Assembly: GCA_949358305.1 (NCBI GenBank)
Contig: OX442323.1
Location: 3,720,001-3,784,000 of the forward strand
Origin: Strigamia acuminata
Taxonomy: Eukaryota > Arthropoda > Chilopoda > Geophilomorpha > Linotaeniidae
Direction: 5' to 3'
DNA length: 64,000 nt
Below are positions 8,557-21,210 of the stretch, piece by piece; within the stretch, counting starts at the first letter, position 1; every line of letters begins with the position of its first letter. Below the pieces are notes generated by a model. It was not told where the DNA came from, made no database searches, and was given only the letters and a program-made list of their open reading frames with translations. The translations under genes and the position numbers were made by a program.

Positions 8557-11500
8557 AATGGCCGCCGGGCACTTTTCGGAGTTCAAAGCGTCCCGCCATG
8601 TACCACTCCCTGAGCCAATGATATCGAACGAGAATGTGTCGTGTTTTCGCGTTCTCGACGTCGTTGGAGGTGAATTGAATGGAGGCCAGGGCATCGGAAT
8701 AAACGACGGGTCGAGATAAGCGGATCAGAATCGGAAATTCGGTGTAAACGTGGTCCAACCAATACAGCTCCTTAACACACTCAACAAGGGCGAATTCCGC
8801 TTCCATTGTTGAGCATGCCACTGTCGATTGTTTGCGACATGACCAGCCGATCGGTACGTTTCCAATATAGGTGATGTAACCCCCGAAGCTCAAAGATGTT
8901 TCGATGTCACTCGCCCACGACGCATCCGTATACGCCCACAATTGGCTTGTTGGCCAGATAATTCGATGCAAAGATCTGCAGTGTTTGCGACGTACTGCAG
9001 AACTTGTAGAAGAGCTCGAATGTGAGTCCTGTCGTAGCACGTGTTATACTGTGCCAGAGCGATGACGGAGTAAAGGATGTCGGGACGTGTCCTTGAAGCC
9101 AGAAACAATAACGACCCAATGAGTGATCGATAGGGAAAATCTTCTAAATTTTCGGTCGGGCCTTTGACGAGTGTTGTTCCAGGGGTTACGGGCACCTTGA
9201 CGAGATTGTTGATCGATGTTCCGAATTTCTTGACGATTTTCGCGATGTAGGCACGCTGGGTGATAAACGTGCGCCCCATGTCGCGGATGAACTCGACGCC
9301 TAACAACTTCGTAATCGGACCGAGATTTACGATGTCGAATTTCGAACTGATGAGTCGGATTAACTGTTCAAAGACACTGTCGGACGCGTAGAATAGGACT
9401 ATGTCATCCACGTAGACCAGCATGACGGCGGTCTTTCCATACACGTAGACTCAGTTACACGCCGGCATCTTGTGAAATCCGAGAGTTCGAAGAGTTTCGT
9501 CCAATTTTTCGAACCACTGTCTTCCGGATTGGTGTAGTTCGTAGAGTGATTTCACGAGTAACCACACGTTGTTTGGGTGGGAACATGTGGCACCTGGGGG
9601 TATATGCATGTAGACTTTGTGCTTCAATTCCCCGTACAAGTATGCACATTTCACGTCCAGGTGAGCATCTTTCCACCCACGCAACACAACTAGAAGACAG
9701 AAGAATAGACGAATCAATAGAAAGTTCACTACCGGACTAAAAACTTCATCGTAATCAACGCCGAGGGTCTGTCGTAAGCCTTGGGCAACTAGTCGGGCAC
9801 GATATCGAGTTATGGTTCCGGCTCCGTCGGTCTTTAATTTGAAAATCCACTTGCAGTCGAGTACAGTGGTGTCCGGTGGTCTTGGAACTTCAACATACAC
9901 TTCCCTTTCTTTGAAAGTCCCCAGCTCTTCGCTAATGGCTTCGCGCCATTTCGGAGCGTCGGTGAACTTGGGAATTTCGGCATAGGAAGCCGGTTCAGTT
10001 CGGCATAAATGAGCCGCGTGACGAACGCCCGGAAGAATTGGTAATTTATGCTCGAGATTTCCAAAGAAGAAAAGTTCCTGGTCGTCATCAATATTATTCA
10101 ACATGCAATAGTCCTCAATGTCTTTGTAAGATCTGAGTCGAATTTTCGGGAAATAATAAACGTCGATTGCGATGGATCCGGGCTTTTGATCTTTACGAAG
10201 GTGTTCCTCGCGTATCCATCGACTACATTCTCCGTCTCCACCGACACATGTGAGTTGTATGGCGAGCGGTTGCAGCAGCAACCTCGGTTCCTAATACGGG
10301 TGCAGGAGACATAGGGGCCGGATCAAAAATAGGTAAGGTGTGCGATGTAGCGTCAGCGTCCTGTTTGCGACGTGTTGTAATGAATCTTGACGCTGTACGT
10401 GGAGGTGAATGCGACGGTGAATGTTGAGGTGACGGAGGAGCTGATGACAGGTGTCGAAGGAGGTGACTGTGTAGGTGACTGTTCTGCCGATGTACCGGTA
10501 AATTCGGATGTTCCGGGATATAGCGATATGTCATCCATTTGATCGACATCATCATCCGTGTCACCTTCCTGGTATAGAACAGGATATGACTGTGATTGTC
10601 TCAAACTCGCTTAAGCCGGCAACTCTGACGCACACGCATCCAATAATAGTTGCTCCGGTGTCGTCGATGGCGGTAGGGAAATAATGTAGGTTTTTCATAA
10701 CCCTTTTTGGACACAAAGACACTGTATTTCGATGCATAATGACTTTTTAGTGATTAGTTTATCATTTATCGGTTATCTTTTCATTTTTCGGGGTAATTTA
10801 GTGTTGTTTCTTATGTTTTTCCATAGTATCATTGTAAAGAGAATGCATGATGCTATTTAGATGTGTTTTATCCATCTGGCATCATGCATCCTCTATTCTG
10901 AGTGTATCTTTTGTCTATTATTTCTAATTACGGCCACCAGATGTCTCTGGTACTTGGCAAATGGCCGCGCACATCGTCAATGTGCTTTTCCCATGTATTC
11001 CCAGTGATTCTGGCTCATTTCGTAAGTTTTACATTAATTAAAGAGTATTTTGTTTATATTTAATGTTTGTTTCAGTGTTTGCATGTCCTATAAATGCAAA
11101 CACACGTGAATTTGACCACAAAACTGCTCAAATTCACGTACGCACATTTGCGCATTTTTTCCACACGTGCATTGCCGTGTGGACGTTGATTTGCACGCTT
11201 CACACACGAATTCCGTGTGTTTTCCTGCGCTACACCACTACAAATAAGTGGTGTATGCATTGACGCAGATGTGGATGTCTGATTGTCATTACCGTTGTCG
11301 TTGTCGTCGGAATCATCGTCAGAGCGATCTGATCCTTCGGAATCGGATCCTTTCGGCCACTTGTGATACATGACGTCGTCGTTGAATGAAACCGATTGTT
11401 GGCCGGGACTTGTTTGAGCAAATGTTTCATCTGGTTGTTGGGTAGAACTTCGAAGGGATTTCCGATACGATTGGCGTTCATCGATTCGTACGTGGATGGA

Positions 11501-12975
11501 TTCGTAGACTCGGTTTTCAACGGGGTTCCAAACTCTGTATCCGCGTGTTCCGGTGGCGTAACCGACGAGATATCCTTCCCAGGCGCGTGGATCGAGTTTC
11601 TTGCGCCCTGGTGCGGTGTAATGTACCCAGCATTTGGATCCTACTTTACGAAGGTGTCAAAGAGACAATGCTTGTTGTCGCCAGAGAATATAAGGAACTT
11701 CATTCTTCAACCTCGAGTGTGGGCTGCGGTTTTTAATATACCCGAATGTAACCGCTAATTCGGCCCAAAGAGCATCTGGTAATCGAGTTTCGGAAATGAA
11801 CGCTCGGACATTGTCGGCCATTGTCCTGTTAATCCTCTCGGCGACCCCATTCATCTGTGGCGATGACGGGTTTTTCCGTTGACCCTGCAAATAACGCAGA
11901 AATTTATTCGACATGAATTTGCCGCCCTGGTCTGTCCTGATCGCTTTAATGCGGGTGTTTTGAATACGCTCGACCCTGGCGACGAAGTCTTTAAATGTTG
12001 CGAAGACTTGTGACTTTTGCGTCAATGATAATGAAGATAAAACGTGCGCCGCCGAAAGATGCGATGGGTGCCGGACCCCAGACGTCCATGTGCAGGAGAT
12101 CCAACGGTTTCGATGTGCAGGGGTGTGGATCCGGCTTGTGAGAAGCCCTTGTCGACTTTGCTAAACGACAGTCATTACATAATAGCTCTTGTCGAACTTC
12201 TGCCGGTTCCATGCCATAGACTTGATCATTTGCTGCTAATAGCTTCATTGCATTCGTATGCAAGTGTCCGAGCCGGCTATGCCACAAACCAGTGGCATCT
12301 TTGACTGTGGTAGGGTTAGAAATTACCTTCTGTTTTGATTGAGAAGGATTGGTGGGAGGAGAAACGGTGGTGGCAGTAGGAATTGACTTGATGACGTCGA
12401 CATAGGATGGGACGGGCGGATTGTTGTGGACCGGTGTAGGATTAGGCGGAGGAAGGGAGATCGGATTGGTTGTGGCAGGAATTTGTTTCGTAGTCTCAAC
12501 TGGTGGCAATTCAATGCGAAAATCTGTAATCTCTCGCTGATTCCCTTTTCCTTTTCCTTTCTTCTGCTTCGGTATTTTAACAAAATCCTCTTCGGTCGTA
12601 AGAAATGTCTGTACCGGTGGAACTGTCGGTTGAATATTTGCGGAAACTGTCGTCGCAAATGTCGGAGTCGAACATAATCCGTCCACATCATATAATCCGC
12701 CACGTTCCTTCGCACGGATAAGAGGGCTACTAATGTTCGATTGATATACGTGAACTTCACCGTTGAAAATGCGTTTTATCGATCTTCGAAACTGAAATCA
12801 AGTTTGCCTCGAAATTCGGTCCGTAGAGAACGTTTGTTAAATTAACGGTGCATTCTGCATTGTCAATAACTCTGCGAGTAGTCGAACTGTTCCTTTCCCG
12901 GTGACTTGGGACTTGCCCTGTCCCAATTCGATATCAAAAGGGATAATGTCCGTGAAATCAGTAAACCACGCACGA
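8557..12975 (-). pseudogene. pol: decayed Ty1/copia pol (copia B)
   Basis: A minus-strand copia relative of the element at 31954-38426, broken into frames by indels and stops. From high to low coordinates: PR remnant just below 12975; linker and GAG-pre-integrase zinc region (12686-11991; LWHSRLGHLHTNAMK); integrase core (12025-11657) with a short deletion after the first Asp; a charged linker (about 11520 to 10353) interrupted by a solo LTR; RT (10281-9451, ending near MPACN; 9444-8890 with YVDDIVLF); and RNase H (9040-8557; STMEAEFALVEC). The sequence stops at a blunt junction near 8557, before the normal C-terminus, and no gag is present. It is non-functional: several frameshifts and both ends are missing. 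Its upper end joins a copia LTR tail in the opposite orientation. Confidence 0.85.
10685..11242 (+). mobile_element. solo LTR of a copia-type element
   Basis: A 558-bp insertion that interrupts copia B, defined by comparison with the uninterrupted homologue near 33500-33620. It begins TGTAGG, ends CACTACA, and is flanked by the perfect 5-bp duplication AATAA (10680-10684 and 11243-11247). TG...CA ends and a 5-bp TSD are LTR-retrotransposon hallmarks. Its length, and a tail resembling that of the 550-bp LTR at 37877-38426 (CGCTAC-ACCA-CTACA against TGCTACCA...CCTACA), place it near the same copia group. No internal region remains, as expected after LTR-LTR recombination. Confidence 0.75.
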
Positions 12976-13130
12976 CGCCATTTGCAACCTTTTTCACATA
13001 GTTTTCGCTCGACATTTTGAGCTGTTTTGGTTTTTCCTCTGCTACCAAACCTACAATTGGTAGCAGAGGATGGTTATATCCTCTACACGCTTCATTTTCC
13101 ACTAACTATCGCCGAAAATTCCGCGAATAC
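12968..13130 (+). repeat. copia LTR tail plus primer binding site
   Basis: On the plus strand the sequence from about 12968 resembles the U5 end of the copia A LTR (ACGACGCCATTT) and runs to CCTCTGCTACCAAACCTACA (end 13055). After a 2-nt spacer AT comes TGGTAGCAGAGGATGGTT (13058-13075), an exact 18-nt complement of the 3' end of eukaryotic initiator tRNA-Met. This is a copia-type PBS. CCTCTGCTACCA (13036-13047) and TGGTAGCAGAGG form a perfect 12-bp inverted pair around the LTR/PBS boundary. The orientation is opposite to the adjacent copia B coding sequence. Confidence 0.65.
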
Positions 13131-16100
13131 CACAATAACACAATAACACAATAACACAATAACACAATAACACAATAACACAATAACACAATAACACAAT
13201 AACACAATAACACAATAACACAATAACACAATAACACAATAACACAATAACACAATAACACAATAACACAATAACACAATAACACAATAACACAATAACA
13301 CAATAACACAATAACACAATAACACAATAACACAATAACACAATAACACAATAACACAATAACACAATAACACAATAACACAATAACACAATAACACAAT
13401 AACACAATAACACAATAACACAATAACACAATAACACAATAACACAATAACACAATAACACAATAACACAATAACACAATAACACAATAACACAATAACA
13501 CAATAACACAATAACACAATAACACAATAACACAATAACACAATAACACAATAACACAATAACACAATAACACAATAACACAATAACACAATAACACAAT
13601 AACACAATAACACAATAACACAATAACACAATAACACAATAACACAATAACACAATAACACAATAACACAATAACACAATAACACAATAACACAATAACA
13701 CAATAACACAATAACACAATAACACAATAACACAATAACACAATAACACAATAACACAATAACACAATAACACAATAACACAATAACACAATAACACAAT
13801 AACACAATAACACAATAACACAATAACACAATAACACAATAACACAATAACACAATAACACAATAACACAATAACACAATAACACAATAACACAATAACA
13901 CAATAACACAATAACACAATAACACAATAACACAATAACACAATAACACAATAACACAATAACACAATAACACAATAACACAATAACACAATAACACAAT
14001 AACACAATAACACAATAACACAATAACACAATAACACAATAACACAATAACACAATAACACAATAACACAATAACACAATAACACAATAACACAATAACA
14101 CAATAACACAATAACACAATAACACAATAACACAATAACACAATAACACAATAACACAATAACACAATAACACAATAACACAATAACACAATAACACAAT
14201 AACACAATAACACAATAACACAATAACACAATAACACAATAACACAATAACACAATTACACAATTACACAATTACACAATTACACAATTACACAATTACA
14301 CAATTACACAATTACACAATTACACAATTACACAATTACACAATTACACAATTACACAATAACACAATAACACAATAACACAATAACACAATAACACAAT
14401 AACACAATAACACAATAACACAATAACACAATAACACAATAACACAATAACACAATAACACAATAACACAATAACACAATAACACAATAACACAATAACA
14501 CAATAACACAATAACACAATAACACAATAACACAATAACACAATAACACAATAACACAATAACACAATAACACAATAACACAATAACACAATAACACAAT
14601 AACACAATAACACAATAACACAATAACACAATAACACAATAACACAATAACACAATAACACAATAACACAATAACACAATAACACAATAACACAATAACA
14701 CAATAACACAATAACACAATAACACAATAACACAATAACACAATAACACAATAACACAATAACACAATAACACAATAACACAATAACACAATAACACAAT
14801 AACACAATAACACAATAACACAATAACACAATAACACAATAACACAATAACACAATAACACAATAACACAATAACACAATAACACAATAACACAATAACA
14901 CAATAACACAATAACACAATAACACAATAACACAATAACACAATAACACAATAACACAATAACACAATAACACAATAACACAATAACACAATAACACAAT
15001 AACACAATAACACAATAACACAATAACACAATAACACAATAACACAATAACACAATAACACAATAACACAATAACACAATAACACAATAACACAATAACA
15101 CAATAACACAATAACACAATAACACAATAACACAATAACACAATAACACAATAACACAATAACACAATAACACAATAACACAATAACACAATAACACAAT
15201 AACACAATAACACAATAACACAATAACACAATAACACAATAACACAATAACACAATAACACAATAACACAATAACACAATAACACAATAACACAATAACA
15301 CAATAACACAATAACACAATAACACAATAACACAATAACACAATAACACAATAACACAATAACACAATAACACAATAACACAATAACACAATAACACAAT
15401 AACACAATAACACAATAACACAATAACACAATAACACAATAACACAATAACACAATAACACAATAACACAATAACACAATAACACAATAACACAATAACA
15501 CAATAACACAATAACACAATAACACAATAACACAATAACACAATAACACAATAACACAATAACACAATAACACAATAACACAATAACACAATAACACAAT
15601 AACACAATAACACAATAACACAATAACACAATAACACAATAACACAATAACACAATAACACAATAACACAATAACACAATAACACAATAACACAATAACA
15701 CAATAACACAATAACACAATAACACAATAACACAATAACACAATAACACAATAACACAATAACACAATAACACAATAACACAATAACACAATAACACAAT
15801 AACACAATAACACAATAACACAATAACACAATAACACAATAACACAATTACACAATTACACAATTACACAATTACACAATTACACAATTACACAATTACA
15901 CAATTACACAATTACACAATTACACAATTACACAATTACACAATTACACAATTACACAATTACACAATTACACAATTACACAATTACACAATTACACAAT
16001 TACACAATTACACAATTACACAATTACACAATTACACAATTACACAATTACACAATTACACAATTACACAATTACACAATTACACAATTACACAATTACA

Positions 16101-16145
16101 CAATTACACAATTACACAATTACACAATTACACAATTACACAATT
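13131..16145. repeat. 8-bp tandem satellite, CACAATAA/CACAATTA
   Basis: About 377 uninterrupted 8-bp units in four homogeneous blocks: CACAATAA 13131-14250 (140 units), CACAATTA 14251-14354 (13), CACAATAA 14355-15842 (186), CACAATTA 15843 to about 16145 (38). Because 8 is not a multiple of 3 and no phase creates a stop on the minus strand, long hydrophobic frames (up to 503 codons) arise by arithmetic and should not be annotated as genes. Confidence 0.97.
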
Positions 16146-18655
16146 TTTTGGCATTATTTTGGCATTATTTTGGTATTTTTTTGGCATTATTTTGGCATTA
16201 TTTTGGTATTTTTTTGGCATTATTTTGGCATTATTTTGGTATTTTTTTGGCATTATTTTGGCATTTTTTTGGTATTTTTTTGGCATTTTTTTGGTATTTT
16301 TTTGACATTTTTTTGGCATTTTTTGGTATTTTTTTGGTATTTTTTTGGCATTTTTTTGGCATTATTTTGGTATTTTTTTGGCATTATTTTAGTATTTTTA
16401 TGGCATTATTTTGGTATTTTTTTGGCATTTTTTTGGCATTATTTTGGTATTATTTTGGCATTATTTTGGTATTTTTTTGGCATTATTTTGGTATTTTTAT
16501 GGCATTATTTTGGTATTTTTTTGGCATTATTTTGGTATTTTTTTGGCATTATTTTGGTATTTTTATGGCATTATTATGGTATTTTTTTGGCATTATTTTG
16601 GTATTTTTTTGGCATTATTTTGGTATTTTTTTGGCATTATTTTGGTATTAATTTGGCATTATTTTGGTATTTTTTTGGCATTATTTTGGCATTATTTTGG
16701 CATTATTTTGATATTTTTTTGGCATTATTTTGGTATTTTTTTGGCATTATTTTGGTATTTTTATGGCATTATTTTGGCATTATTTTGGTATTTTTTTGGC
16801 ATTATTTTGGTATTATTTTGGTATTTTTTTGGCATTATTTTGGTATTATTTTGGCATTATTTTGGTATTTTTTTGGTATTATTTTGGCATTATTTTGGTA
16901 TTAATTTGGCATTATTTTGGTATTTTTTTGGCATTATTTTGGCATTATTTTGGCATTATTTTGGTATTTTTTTGGCATTATTTTGGTATTTTTTTGGTAT
17001 TTTTTTGGCATTATTTTGGCATTATTTTGGTATTTTTTTGGCATAATTTTGGTATTTTTTTGGCATTATTTTGGTATTTTTATGGCATTATTTTGGCATT
17101 ATTTTGGTATTTTTTTGGCATTATTTTGGTATTTTTTTGGTATTTTTTTGGTATTTTTTTGGCATTATTTTGGCATTATTTTGGTATTTTTTTGGCATAA
17201 TTTTGGTATTTTTATGGCATTATTTTGGTATTTTTTTGGCATTATTTTGGTATTTTTATGGCATTATTTTGGCATTATTTTGGTATTATTTTGGCATTAT
17301 TTTGGTATTTTTATGGCATTATTTTGGCATTATTTTGGTATTATTTTGGCATTATTTTGGTATTAATTTGGCATTATTTTGGTATTTTTTTGGCATTATT
17401 TTGGCATTATTTTGGTATTTTTTTGGCATTATTTTGGTATTTTTTTGGTATTATTTTGGCATTATTTTGGTATTATTTTGGTATTTTTATGGCATTATTT
17501 TGGCATTATTTTGGTATTTTTTTGGTATTATTTTGGCATTTTTATGGCATTATTTTGGCATTATTTTGGCATTTTTTTGGCATTTTTTTGGCATTATTTT
17601 GGTATTTTTTTGGCATTATTTTGGTATTATTTTGGCATTATTTTGGTATTTTTTTGGCATTATTTTGGCATTATTTTGGTATTTTTTGGCATTATTTTGG
17701 TATTATTTTGGCATTATTTTGGTATTTTTTTGGTATTTTTTTGGCATTATTTTGGTATTTTTTTGGCATTATTTTGGTATTAATTTGGCATTATTTTGGT
17801 ATTATTTTGGCATTATTTTGGTATTTTTTTGGTATTATTTTGACATTATTTTGGTATTTTTTTGGCATTATTTTGGTATTATTTTGGCATTATTTTGGTA
17901 TTTTTTTGGCATTATTTTGGTATTAATTTGGCATTATTTTGGTATTTTTTTGGCATTATTTTGGTATTTTTATGGCATTATTTTGGCATTATTTTGGTAT
18001 TATTTTGGCATTATTTTGGTATTAATTTGGCATTATTTTGGTATTTTTATGGCATTATTTTGGCATTATTTTGGTATTATTTTGGCATTATTTTGGTATT
18101 AATTTGGCATTATTTTGGTATTTTTTTGGCATTATTTTGGCATTATTTTGGTATTTTTTTGGCATTATTTTGGTATTTTTTTGGTATTATTTTGGCATTA
18201 TTTTGGTATTATTTTGGTATTTTTATGGCATTATTTTGGCATTATTTTGGTATTTTTTTGGCATTATTTTGGCATTTTTATGGCATTATTTTGGCATTAT
18301 TTTGGTATTTTTTTGGCATTATTTTGGTATTTTTTTGGTATTTTTTTGGTATTATTTTGGTATTTTTTTGGCATTATTTTGGTATTTTTATGGCATTATT
18401 TTGGCATTATTTTGGTATTTTTTTGGCATTATTTTGGTATTTTTTTGGTATTATTTTGGCATTATTTTAGTATTTTTTTGGTATTTTTTTGGTATTTTTT
18501 TGGCATTATTTTGGTATTTTTTTGGTATTTTTTTGGTATTTTTTTGGCATTATTTTGGCATTATTTTGGTATTTTTTTGGCATTATTTTGGTATTTTTTT
18601 GGTATTATTTTGGCATTATTTTGGTATTATTTTGGTATTTTTATGGCATTATTTT
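16146..18655. repeat. 11-bp tandem satellite, TTTTGGYATTW
   Basis: About 228 copies of an 11-bp unit that starts directly where the 8-bp array stops. Two positions in the unit are dimorphic: C/T at position 7 and A/T at position 11, giving TTTTGGCATTA, TTTTGGTATTT, TTTTGGTATTA and TTTTGGCATTT in irregular order. The first part shows a 33-bp pattern (CA, CA, TT). Rare variants add an A in the T run. The plus-strand frames of up to 343 codons rich in F, W, G, I and L are repeat artefacts. Confidence 0.95.
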
Positions 18656-19538
18656 ATTATTATTATTATTATTGTTTATTTTCCAAAAGAAGGGTGCCCC
18701 CCAACAGCCGAAGCCTACAGGGGGGGGACACCCATCAAACCACCTAAACAACCATCGTCAATTACAAAAACAAAAAGAGATCAAAAAAAAAAAAAAATCA
18801 TAATTCAAAATAGAACATCAAAAGAAACACAACAGCAAAAACAAAAAATCAAAATTAAAATTACATTAAATTAGCATCAAGACCCAACAACAAAAGCATG
18901 CTCAATACCAGAGAGAGTACAATTAAAAATGTCAATATCACCCAAAAAGACATTAACGCTCCGTAATAAACGCCCAACAGGGGAGTAAGAGTTAGAAACA
19001 GAGAAAGTAACACGTGGGGTGCGCAACTCCCTCCCCACCCAAGGAACATTAAAGTGCAAGCAAGATAACAGACAGGGAGCCACGACCTTGCCACTGATCA
19101 AACGAAAAACGAAAATGCAGTCAAGAAGAATCATATGGGAACCAACAGAACGCAAACCCAAAGCCACGAGCACCTCCGAATAAGAATAATTAAATAGGTG
19201 ATAAAAATATCTCCTATAAATCATCCAAGCAAAATTACGTTGCAGCCCCTCGAGACGGTTAAGCAGATAGACAGCACAGCCCCTCCAAACCAAAGACGAA
19301 AACAAAATACGAGAACGAACCAAAGAAATAAACAACAAGCGAAGCGGACCCGGAGACGTAAAAACAAAAGAGAGACGGAAGAGAATGCCCAAAACCCTCG
19401 TACACTCACCGACCAATCGATTAACATGATTTCTAAAGATAAAACAATCATCGAAAGTCACACCCAGATCCCTTATCACCGAACGTCGTGGAATCAAAAC
19501 ACCACCCAACGTGTAGGGATGCAAAAGCTTCACAGCCC
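18656..19538 (-). mobile_element. 5'-truncated non-LTR retrotransposon (jockey-like LINE), 3' end
   Basis: An insertion into the 11-bp satellite. The minus strand encodes 218 residues (19533-18877) matching the region after the RT core of jockey-type LINEs: IRDLGVTFD near residue 21, then a segment with LVRSRILFSSLVW and RLEGLQRNF. The catalytic RT palm (FADD) and the endonuclease are missing, so it is 5' truncated, as is normal for target-primed integration. The 3' UTR has a C/G-rich hairpin (18691-18733) and ends in a (TAA)n tail at 18656-18676. The flanks both read GGCATTATTTT (18645-18655 and 19539-19549), a probable 11-bp duplication, though the repeat background makes this ambiguous. 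Confidence 0.75.
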
Positions 19539-19630
19539 GGCATTATTTTGGCATTATTTTGGTATTTTTTTGGCATTATTTTGGTATTTTTTTGGCATTA
19601 TTTTGGCATTTTTTTGGCATTATTTTGGCT
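19539..19630. repeat. 11-bp satellite, right remnant
   Basis: About eight more copies of the TTTTGGYATTW unit continue on the other side of the LINE insertion, showing that the LINE entered an existing array. The array ends at TTTTGGC near 19629. Confidence 0.9.
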
Positions 19631-19631
19631 T

Positions 19632-19925
19632 TGTTAGAGAGATTTTCGTAGCATTATGATTTGTTCTTATTTCAAGATTAAGGCGTCGCCTGGTCTAAAC
19701 AGGTGCACCAACGGTGGTAGCAGAGGATTAGAAACTGTACATTTGCCTCACGATAAGTTGTTTGCATCACAAGATGCACGTCACTGTTGTTTTTCTCCTC
19801 CAAGATGGCAATGCATTTTGCCGAGTTGAAATCTCACCATAAAACGTTTGTGTTGTAATTTGTTTTCATCGTGATTTCATTTTGCAACTGCTTTGAAGTA
19901 CCATTTCTCCTGAAACTTGGAAATT
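19632..19925 (+). other. copia C LTR remnant, PBS and 5' leader
   Basis: TGGTAGCAGAGGATTAG at about 19710-19726 matches the copia initiator tRNA-Met PBS over the first 14 nt. The 75 bp upstream (starting TGTTAGAG near 19634) is probably what remains of the 5' LTR, cut off by the satellite. The roughly 200 bp after the PBS is the untranslated leader of the gag that follows. Confidence 0.55.
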
Positions 19926-20731
19926 ATGGCCACCAAGGAGCCACGCATTGAGCTGTTAAATGGTGAAAACTACAGAGAATGGCGTGAAGATGCTGAGCTG
20001 CTCTTGAGAAACAAAGAGCTATGGGGTTTTGTGGATGACACAACCAACAACCGCTAAAGAAATACGGATTTTTGCTGGAAGAAAGGAGAAAGCTCGCACA
20101 GTGATTGGGTTCGCCTGTGATTTGATTCGCCATAGAGTTGCAATGGCAAAGATCACAGCCAAGGAAGCATGGAATGTTCTGCAACAAGCGTATGAGCCGC
20201 TAACTTTGTCGCTTGAAACTTCATTGAAGCGAAATTTCTGGTCCCTTCACATACTGCCCGAAGAATCCATGCAGGAGTTTGTTAATCGCGTAGAGCAACA
20301 GGCATTGGAGCTTGGAAATGCCAAACTTACAGTCTCTGACCGAGACATGGCTGCTCAATTAATTTATAAGTTGCCAGAACAGTATCAAATCCTAAGTGCA
20401 CAAATATATGCATGGCCAAAAGCTGATTTCACTTTTGAGAAAGTGAATAGCCGGTTGTATGATGAATACAACCGATTACGTCTTGATAATTTAGAAAAAG
20501 ATTCTGCTAATCTTTCTTTGTTGTCTTCACAGGTCAATTCGCTTGCGAACCCAAATCAGAAACCGGTATTTCGGGGACGAGACTCGAAACCCAAACCAAG
20601 GCAAGATGCAAAGCCGACTGGTGAATTTATTTGCTACAACTGCGGTGGCCGAGGACATTCGGCTAGACAATGCCCTACACAACGTACGGGCCAGCCTTCC
20701 CAGCCACGCATGCAACAGCAACCACGCCATC
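19926..20731 (+). pseudogene. gag: copia C gag, frameshifted and truncated
   Basis: This is a copia-type Gag (retrotran_gag, DUF4219/UBN2 style). The start at 19926 gives MATKEPRIELLNGENYREWR, the usual copia N-terminus that ends in a W-x-F helix. One frameshift near 20035-20050 moves it to the frame that carries AKEAWNVLQQAYE, LPEESMQEFVNRVEQ and a CCHC zinc knuckle, CYNCGGRGHSARQC (near 20630-20672). Gag would form the virus-like particle shell and package RNA. At 20732 the element stops and the 280-bp satellite begins in the same frame, adding 19 satellite-encoded residues before a stop. No pol follows. It is non-functional as it stands. Confidence 0.75.
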
Positions 20732-21210
20732 GTATGGAGAAATGGCCAAAAATTGAAAAAGTTCCAGAAACGTGCTGGTTAGACGTAAAATGAGCTGAAA
20801 AATCGATTCCCGTGTGCGCAATTTGCATATCTGGCACTGTTGCAGAGATATAAGCAAAAAACTGACTTTTTGAAGCATGTTTTTGGCACTTTTTAAAATT
20901 TGTCAAAAAAGCAAAGGCTAATGTATGGAGAAATGGCCAAAAATTGAAAAAGTTCCAGAAACGTGCTGGTTAGACGTAAAATGAGCTGAAAAATCGATTC
21001 CCGTGTGCGCAATTTGCATATCTGGCACTGTTGCAGAGATATAAGCAAAAAACTGACTTTTTGAACAGAAAAAGTGGTGTATCTCTGCAACGGTGCCAGA
21101 TATGCAAATTCCGCCAACGGGAATCGACTTTTTAGCGCATTTTATACGTCTTAAGCATGTTTTTGGCACTTTTTAAAATTTGTCAAAAAAGCAAAGCCTA
21201 ATGTATGGAG
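20732..21210. repeat. 280-bp satellite, left end of array
   Basis: It begins exactly at GTATGGAG, following the truncated copia gag. It holds one 191-bp deletion monomer (20733-20923), one full 280-bp monomer (20924-21203) and the first bases of the next, where the hAT-like element has inserted. Confidence 0.95.

Noticed and set aside
11022-11075. A 54-nt intron-like segment (GTAAGT...TTTCAG)
   Set aside because: It lies inside the solo LTR with no convincing coding sequence on either side, so it is probably chance.
13092-15863. Minus-strand open frames of 385-503 codons, rich in C, V, I, L and Y
   Set aside because: They are the 8-bp satellite read in all three frames; an 8-aa peptide repeat results automatically and there is no non-repeat coding content.
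16148-18874. Plus-strand open frames up to 343 codons with F, W, H, Y, G and I repeats
   Set aside because: Products of the 11-bp satellite. All three frames stay open and the boundaries follow the array, not a gene.
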